Origin: Acholoe squamosa
Lineage: Eukaryota > Annelida > Polychaeta > Phyllodocida > Polynoidae
DNA: 64,000 nucleotides
NCBI GenBank assembly: GCA_949317995.1
Contig: OX439038.1
Location: 68,644,659 to 68,708,658 of the forward strand
Reading direction: 5' to 3'
A program made the position numbers and the translations under genes. The notes below the pieces were generated by a model. The model saw only the letters and a list, made by a program, of their open reading frames with translations, made no database searches and was not told the DNA's origin. The stretch's first letter is position 1. The number at the start of each line of letters is the position of its first letter. Positions 58,150 to 64,000 of the stretch are shown here, one piece after another.

Positions 58150-58560
58150 ACTGGTAGTAGTAGCCAGGGTTATTTTACAGCAAAAACCCTTGGCAACGTT
58201 GGTTCCAATACATTTTGCTGTAAATCTACAGGAGATGAGTTGTTGTAATTCTACAACACAATCCACAGTAATCATACAGTAACAACCACTGTAACCATAC
58301 AGCAAGATCATTCAAATCTACAGAAACATATGTTGTAAATTAACAGCAATATATATTGTAGAATTACATAAATATGTCTTGTAAAATAACATCAATATTT
58401 TCTGTAAATGAACTGCAAGTTTTGGTGTAAATGAACTGCAGAATAAACTGTAAATTTACAGAAACTTTTGCTGGCAACTGAGGTTCCAGCAACTATTGCT
58501 GTAAATTTACAGAAACTAGGAGTGTAGAATTACAGCAGGAGGTGCTGTTATTCTACAGGA
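58150..58560. repeat. TACAG/CTGTA-rich quasi-palindromic block
   Basis: CTGTAAAT, TTTACAG, TGTAGAATTACAG and related words recur roughly every 15-25 bases in both orientations over 400 bases, with CTGTAAATTTACAG palindromes near 58448 and 58500. Likely a decayed CACTGTAAA-type transposon with dense subterminal sites. Confidence 0.6.
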
Positions 58561-60183
58561 ACCGTATTGTATATTATGTATAGGCACTGCTCTATACTCT
58601 ACCAGTGAGGTGATTCTATTATACAATCCCCATCATATTTTTACGTGTGCACTCTGTGTATGCATTGATACTATAAAACATGCATGCCTGATGAAGACAA
58701 GAATGTCTCCAATCCCAGTGAAGTGCAATCACTGAGAGCAAGAGAAGTAGACAAGCATCTCTCCCAAACCATTTCATGGTCAGCCAGTTTTAACACTGGA
58801 CTAACCTAAAGGCAGGTAGGTCTATGTTAACTTCAAGTTCAGAGTCCAGGTACTTGTACATACAATTTAGACACAGGTGTGGTGTCTTTGGTGTATATTA
58901 CTTGTTGTTCCTAGTTTCTTCTCAGATAACCTTATACATCATCTATTGTGCACAATGTTAGATTGAACCCATTATTGTATTGCAATTAATTGATAAGCTA
59001 TGGGGACATTGTTGAATTGAGGTGGCACTATATGCATACATTCTTAACAAATGGTGGATACTGCTGCCCCCCCAGTTGCAGACCTACAGGTAAGGCTATT
59101 TTGGTAAGGCCTTTGTGGGTCACTCTGGTGCTGAGTGACTGGCTAGCCTAGGGTATACAAGAGTAATTATACAGGACAACACACTGTACACATGTGCCTA
59201 CAGGTAGAAGCCTGTCACTAAACAGTGACACTCAGTGTATTTGAGAATACTGCTCTTTCCCCTTTTGATTTACATAGAACAATCCTGTTATATAACCCCA
59301 ACTCCTTTCAGTGATAGTGACCCAACAATATCATTAAATCAACATGACAAATTTCTTCACGTTTGATTTCATCCCTTTTTAGATTTTCATCTGTAATTCA
59401 AGTCATTTATTTAGGATGATTTGTCACAATATCAACTAAACATGGATAGGAAGTGAAGAGAATAAAGACAGGGAGGGAGAAGAGAGCAGGGACAGATGGA
59501 AACAGAGACACCACACAACAGAGACAGAAATGATATGCATCTTACAATAATAACTATATATTATTCTCTCACTTTTTCTAGCCTTTCCTGAATAGCAGAC
59601 CCATTGCATCACAGAAATCTCATAATATTATCATAGCCATCAGAATCCACTTAGTTGACATAGTGTAAAGCTTATACAGCCAACATAGGAGAAAGTACCA
59701 CTCCAAAATCTGTCCTGTGTTGTGTATGCAAAGACATATGGCTTGTTTTCTACACCGAAAGATCCAAGGAGGAAATTGGGGCTGTCCGGAAATCATCACA
59801 TCATGCCATCTTTCACATTTCATCTAGCTTTGTTTTTGGAGCTGTTCGCATTCTGGCACAGGGCCAATATCAACCGCAATGTGCCTTATCTCTGGTGCTT
59901 CCAGCCCATATCCAATAAGTCATGTCTGCCACAGTGCCACACATGGAGCTATGGGTGGATGGACAGTGGATGGATGCTCTTGCTACCGCACACGCACCCG
60001 GAGCAGCCTGCCAGGCAGCCCCCAGCAGCCTGGCAGTGAGAGGGCCCTAAAGTAGTCAATTTTAGAGTGATCTGGACTGTATTCTAATACACAGTATACT
60101 ATTTTTTTTCATTTTATCAATCACATTTTGTATGTCTAGCCATGAAATAACCCCAGATTCACCATTTCTAAGATAATTTGATA

Positions 60184-60497
60184 TACCATAATACCTCGCA
60201 TATAAGGCGCGTCTTATACACAAGGATGCACCCCTGGTGCGCCTTATAGAAGCAAAATTATTTAGAAGAGAATTTTCTCTAAAGTTTCCTCAATAATCCC
60301 TTGACCCTGTATTATGGTAAAACAGGATAGGGGAGACCCTTAGATGGCCATAGGTCTTTGAATTTTGAAAATCCGTTGGTTAGAACAAAAGTTCTAACAT
60401 TTTTTATTTTTACATTCACATCTACAAATTCTAGGTGCACCTTATACGCAAGATGCACCTTATATGTGAGATACCTTATATGTGAGGTATTACGGTA
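60184..60497. mobile_element. Short TIR element (TACCATAATACCTC ends)
   Basis: Left TACCATAATACCTCGCATAT and right ATATGTGAGGTATTACGGTA match inverted at 18 of 20. Internal CTTATACGCAAGATGCACC and CGCGTCTTATACACAAGGAT repeat the end motif. Confidence 0.85.
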
Positions 60498-61176
60498 GTT
60501 TAAATCACTAAGAAACTAAAGCATCTTCTAAATAAGTCACATTTCAGACAATTGATCATCGTGGAAAAGTGGCACCATAACTGATATATTTTCTTCTTCT
60601 ACACTGTAAGGAAGTGTATAGACTTTATGTTGGTGAAATATAATCATGATCTGGACACAGGATCTTGATTAATTTTAGGCTCATATGAAGAAAATGTTAC
60701 TATTGCAGATGGTTTCACTTTTTATCTCAGTGCACATACCCCCATCCATAATCAAACCAGTATGATAGGAAAAGCAGCTTTTGAAACCATGGGAAAGGGG
60801 TTGCATTCAATATGGAGTGAATTCAATCATTTGTTCCAAGTTCTGCTATGGACAAACTAAACTGTAAACATTGAATTTTCTTTCACTTTTTAAATGCACA
60901 TGTATAGACAATCTTATATATTCAAAAATGATGTATTTCTGGACATGGGATCTAAAGATGATCATGACCCTTTAACATATATCGACCCTTATCTACCAAC
61001 TGTGACAGTACTGAAGCTCTGTCTATGATAATATTATAAATATATGACTACAGACCCCAAGGTAATATTGTTGTATCCACTTTGTTCTATAGTAACTGGA
61101 ACACTTCTTTTACCTCTTCTGTAAAACTTGAAAATGAAGTTACAACCTTCTTGCAGTAACAAGGTGACGAGATGTT

Positions 61177-61540
61177 CAGGAGGCCATTCAAAAGATTGGG
61201 AATCAATTCTTTTGGAGGTGCTATTCCCAAAACAGAATTGACTGACCTCAAGGAATCAATTCTTGGGTAGGAAAAAGGTAGTTGGTCATAGAGGTGGTTT
61301 ATGAGTGGTTGGGAATTTGTGAATACTTCCCAATTGAGAACCAATTCCTGGCTAGTTCCTTCCTCCAATTCCATGGCTTATCTACTATGGGAACCAATCA
61401 TGGAACCAGTTCCCCCAACGTTTTGTAATGCACTGTAATTCAGAGCCACGGAATTCCATTACAGTATAAGGTCTGAATTCGTCTCTCTTGGTGGAGAATC
61501 AGGAAAACAGATTTCCCAATCTTTTTGCAACAGCCTCCTG
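61177..61540 (-). mobile_element. Second copy of the AAAAGATTGGGAA TIR element, inverted
   Basis: Ends CAGGAGGCCATTCAAAAGAT and ATCTTTTTGCAACAGCCTCC mirror each other with a few mismatches. The interior (GGAATCAATTCTT, TAGTTGGTCATAGAGGTGG, GGAACTGGTTCC-like blocks) is the inverse of 27822-28116. Confidence 0.8.
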
Positions 61541-61949
61541 CAATGTGCCCGCAAGGGCTATCAGCCAATTTTCAAATTGGAATTCACCGTCTTGGTTACT
61601 GAACATGTGGGGTGCAATCATCTGTCGTTATGGGGTTATTGTGTCTGAATATATGTGGGGTCCAATGTCTGTGGTTGTGGGGTTATTGTGTCTGAACATG
61701 TGGGATGCAAAGTGTATTACTCAGTAGGGGGTAGTAGGTGGTGATACTGTCTGTAATATGCGCAGACTAATGGGGTATTTCTGCCACACACAATCATTGC
61801 AAGGTTGTACAACGATCTCTTCACATGCATGCCACAAGGTCATTTTGAACCATTTGAAAGACATTGCTTGTGGGATTAACCCCACAAGCAAACAATGACC
61901 CCACAACGTAGCTTTGTACTTATAAAACCCCCACAGTGTAGCTCTAGTA

Positions 61950-62130
61950 AACACAGACAGACAGAGACAGACAGACAGACAGAGACAAACAGACAGAGAC
62001 AAACAGACAGAGATAGAGAGAGGAGAGACAGAGCCAGACAGCAATAGAGGGGCAAAAAGAAATAAAGACAGAGACAAAGGGAAACAGGAATAGAAGGGAG
62101 GTGAGAGAAAGAGGGAGACATAGAGAGACA
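61950..62130. repeat. GACA/GAGA-rich simple repeat
   Basis: Irregular ACAGACAGAGACAAACAG and AGAGAGA stretches. Open frames on the minus strand (SLSLSVCLCLSVCL) come from this composition. Confidence 0.85.
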
Positions 62131-63793
62131 GAGACATAGGGACAGGGAAGGGCAAAGGACCTGGGGAATTGGGGAAGGATATATTCGACCTAATCCTGAT
62201 CGTAAACAAGAGGGAAATGGTAATAAAGACAAGGTCCTTATTACAGACTTCCTCTTGCTCTAATCCAACCAAGTAAGCTACCTGGCTTTCGGGCTACTGG
62301 GCAATTGTTTCTGATTCTATTATATGATATTTGTGATGGAATGTTACCAGATCATTCCTCATCACAGAGTCAGCCCCTTTTTGTATTCAGGCTTACCTTT
62401 AGTCCATTGTAAGGGAGTGGCTTATGGTATTCATGGCACCTAGGTAGATACAATATTGTGGGTATTCCAGGTCTGTAGCCCTCCTCTCAGAATCCGTTTA
62501 TAGTGACATTTCTTACAATCTAACCAACTTACAATAGTGAACATACTTCTGGGGTAGAAACTAACACTGGTCCAGGGGCAAATGGCCAATAATCTTAGGT
62601 GAGGGCGTATAATTCTCTCAAGAATTGCCTTCCTATGGGCCCGGGATGGCCCACAGAATTTGACAGAGACATTTTTATCTGCATATAGCCATATTATATC
62701 ATTAGAAAGATAAGATTGTTAAGAATCTGGCCAGTCTGACTAAGTTATGTTGTGGATTGATGAGTGTACTTGAAATTTCCTCTATAAAAATGAGTAAATT
62801 AGTTGCTCTGGGCCAACAGTTTTAGCTCTGGGCTCCTTTTCTAAAGCTATATGGGTCCGGTTGGCCAGTGGCTGAAAATGTTAGTGTCTACCCCTGTACT
62901 GTTTCAGGGGCTATGTTGTGGAGATGGAGGACTTGGGCATTGGTTGAAGAAGATGGGGGAAGGGTGGTAGGAGGAGTACATGTATTTGGTGTAGGAGGCA
63001 TGCTGTGGTGTAGGAAAGAAGGGGATAAGAACCCTTTGAGGGAATTGGGGGATTGGATAGAGTAGAATAGGGGCTTAATCTGATTGTTGTGGATGGGCCA
63101 TAGGTTTGGGAGAGGTGGAAAAGAAGAGCATTGTAGGAGAATAGGGTATTTACTGCTCAAGGATATGAGGAAAGCTCAGAGGGTGAATGAGGATAAAGGG
63201 AAGGAGGGAAGACGTTTGGGAGATAAAAGGCGGTCAATGGTGTGATAAGGCAGATAGGTAAAGGAGGGAGAGGAGGTACAGGAGGATGTGTGAGGGAGCA
63301 TAGGTAGCTCTATAGTATACAATTAGGATACGATCTATCTACCCATTGTGCTGCACAAAGAAGTGCTGGGCAAGGTGGTATGATGCAGAGATTCCTTTGT
63401 AGAAAACTGGCTTCGGGGTTGTTCCATAGCAGGGGCACTGCAGAAGTGTGACGTATTTGTTGTATTGAACGTAAACAGTAGCTTTGATGCAGGGTTGGTA
63501 GTGTGGTAGGTCGGCTTTCATGAGTCTCACATGGATCAATCTAGAAGAGAGGTTCTTCAAAGACAGGCTGTAGGGATCTAGTGATAAGTGGGATTAACAG
63601 TGGCTAGGTTCTGTGAGGCAGTACCTAGGGGCAGTGCAAGCTTATCCGTTGGGGTAGAATAGGATGGATAGGTTTATCTGTTTGAGCTTGGACTTAGGGG
63701 CATGTAATTGGTCAGGCACTATAAGGAGTATGTATATAGTGAGTGAGTGAGTCATTTCCTCTCAATTGATGGGGGAGGGGTTCATATGTTAGT

Positions 63794-63830
63794 TTTGTTG
63801 CTGTTGTTGTTGTTGTTGTCGTCGTTGTTT
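63794..63830. repeat. TTG trinucleotide repeat
   Basis: GTTGTTGTTGTTGTTGTCGTCGTTG run of about a dozen units with two TCG interruptions. Confidence 0.85.
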
Positions 63831-64000
63831 TATTACTACAGTATCAAAAGCCCATGAGGGGCCTAATAGTTATATCAATCAGATCTTTAACAACTCTCTT
63901 TTAGAAGGCTGGTAGTAATATCACTTTATTATTTGATGCCCAGTTTCACCCATTGGATTATTGTTGTTTATATGACAAGGAAGGCCTCCATCTAGAAGCA

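Larger units (their letters stand above)
54658..64000. other. First coding-region intron of RGK gene B (to window end) or intergenic
   Basis: No further exon recognised. It contains a CACTG-type element (57193-57404), a TACAG-rich block (58150-58560), TIR elements at 60184-60497 and 61177-61540, a GACA-rich stretch (61950-62130) and TTG repeats near the end. A TACAG/GTAAGG pair bounding 14 bases near 59083 is not enough to call an exon. Confidence 0.6.

Noticed and set aside
59083-59096. Possible 14-base micro-exon between CCCCCCAG and GTAAGG with phases that would fit RGK gene B
   Set aside because: Four codons cannot supply the missing G2/G3 segment, and such short matches are common by chance.
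61721-62272. Minus-strand frame of 183 residues rich in SLSLCLSV
   Set aside because: Generated by the GACA/GAGA simple repeat.
1-64000. CRISPR arrays, operons, ribosome binding sites, bacterial insertion sequences
   Set aside because: The window is clearly eukaryotic; no regularly spaced repeats with unique spacers and no prokaryotic gene layout were seen.

Overview
The window looks like a piece of an invertebrate nuclear genome. Genes are split by GT-AG introns, starts sit in animal-type ACCATGG context, AATAAA-type signals follow the stops, and gene-poor stretches are packed with microsatellites, inverted-repeat transposons and tyrosine-recombinase retrotransposons (DIRS and Ngaro types). 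The mixture of an RGK GTPase family with DIRS/Ngaro elements would suit a marine bilaterian such as an amphioxus, hemichordate, echinoderm or mollusc. The species cannot be fixed from the sequence alone.

Layout. 1-2275 holds a decayed DIRS-type element (RNase H plus tyrosine recombinase) with an internal 493-bp tandem duplication. 8347-18680 carries the 3' half of an RGK-family (Rad/Gem/Rem-like) GTPase gene on the + strand, in three exons. Its 8.9-kb last intron contains a nearly intact antisense Ngaro retrotransposon (9774-14497) and a nested pair of inverted-repeat transposons (15435-17503). 23984-26037 is a four-exon C2H2 zinc-finger gene whose N-terminal half contains a three-copy repeat I do not recognise. 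32609-34443 is a three-exon gene for a 142-residue secreted four-cysteine protein. 53631-54657 is the first coding exon of a second RGK-like gene, with a TATA/E-box promoter candidate and an array of ETS-like and CRE-like motifs upstream. Its P-loop position lacks the GxxxxGKS residues. Its remaining exons were not found and probably lie beyond the right edge.

All four host genes run on the + strand. The rest is intron or intergenic DNA with many short TIR elements (at least ten families or copies traced by eye), foldbacks, a TGGTATGGTGTTG minisatellite, long AT, TG and CT runs, a tRNA-derived duplicated repeat and a LINE reverse-transcriptase fragment. Nothing suggests that the host genes act in one pathway. 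The most interesting items are the two RGK pieces with degenerate nucleotide-binding motifs, the zinc-finger protein's N-terminal repeat, the young Ngaro copy, and the ETS/CRE array.
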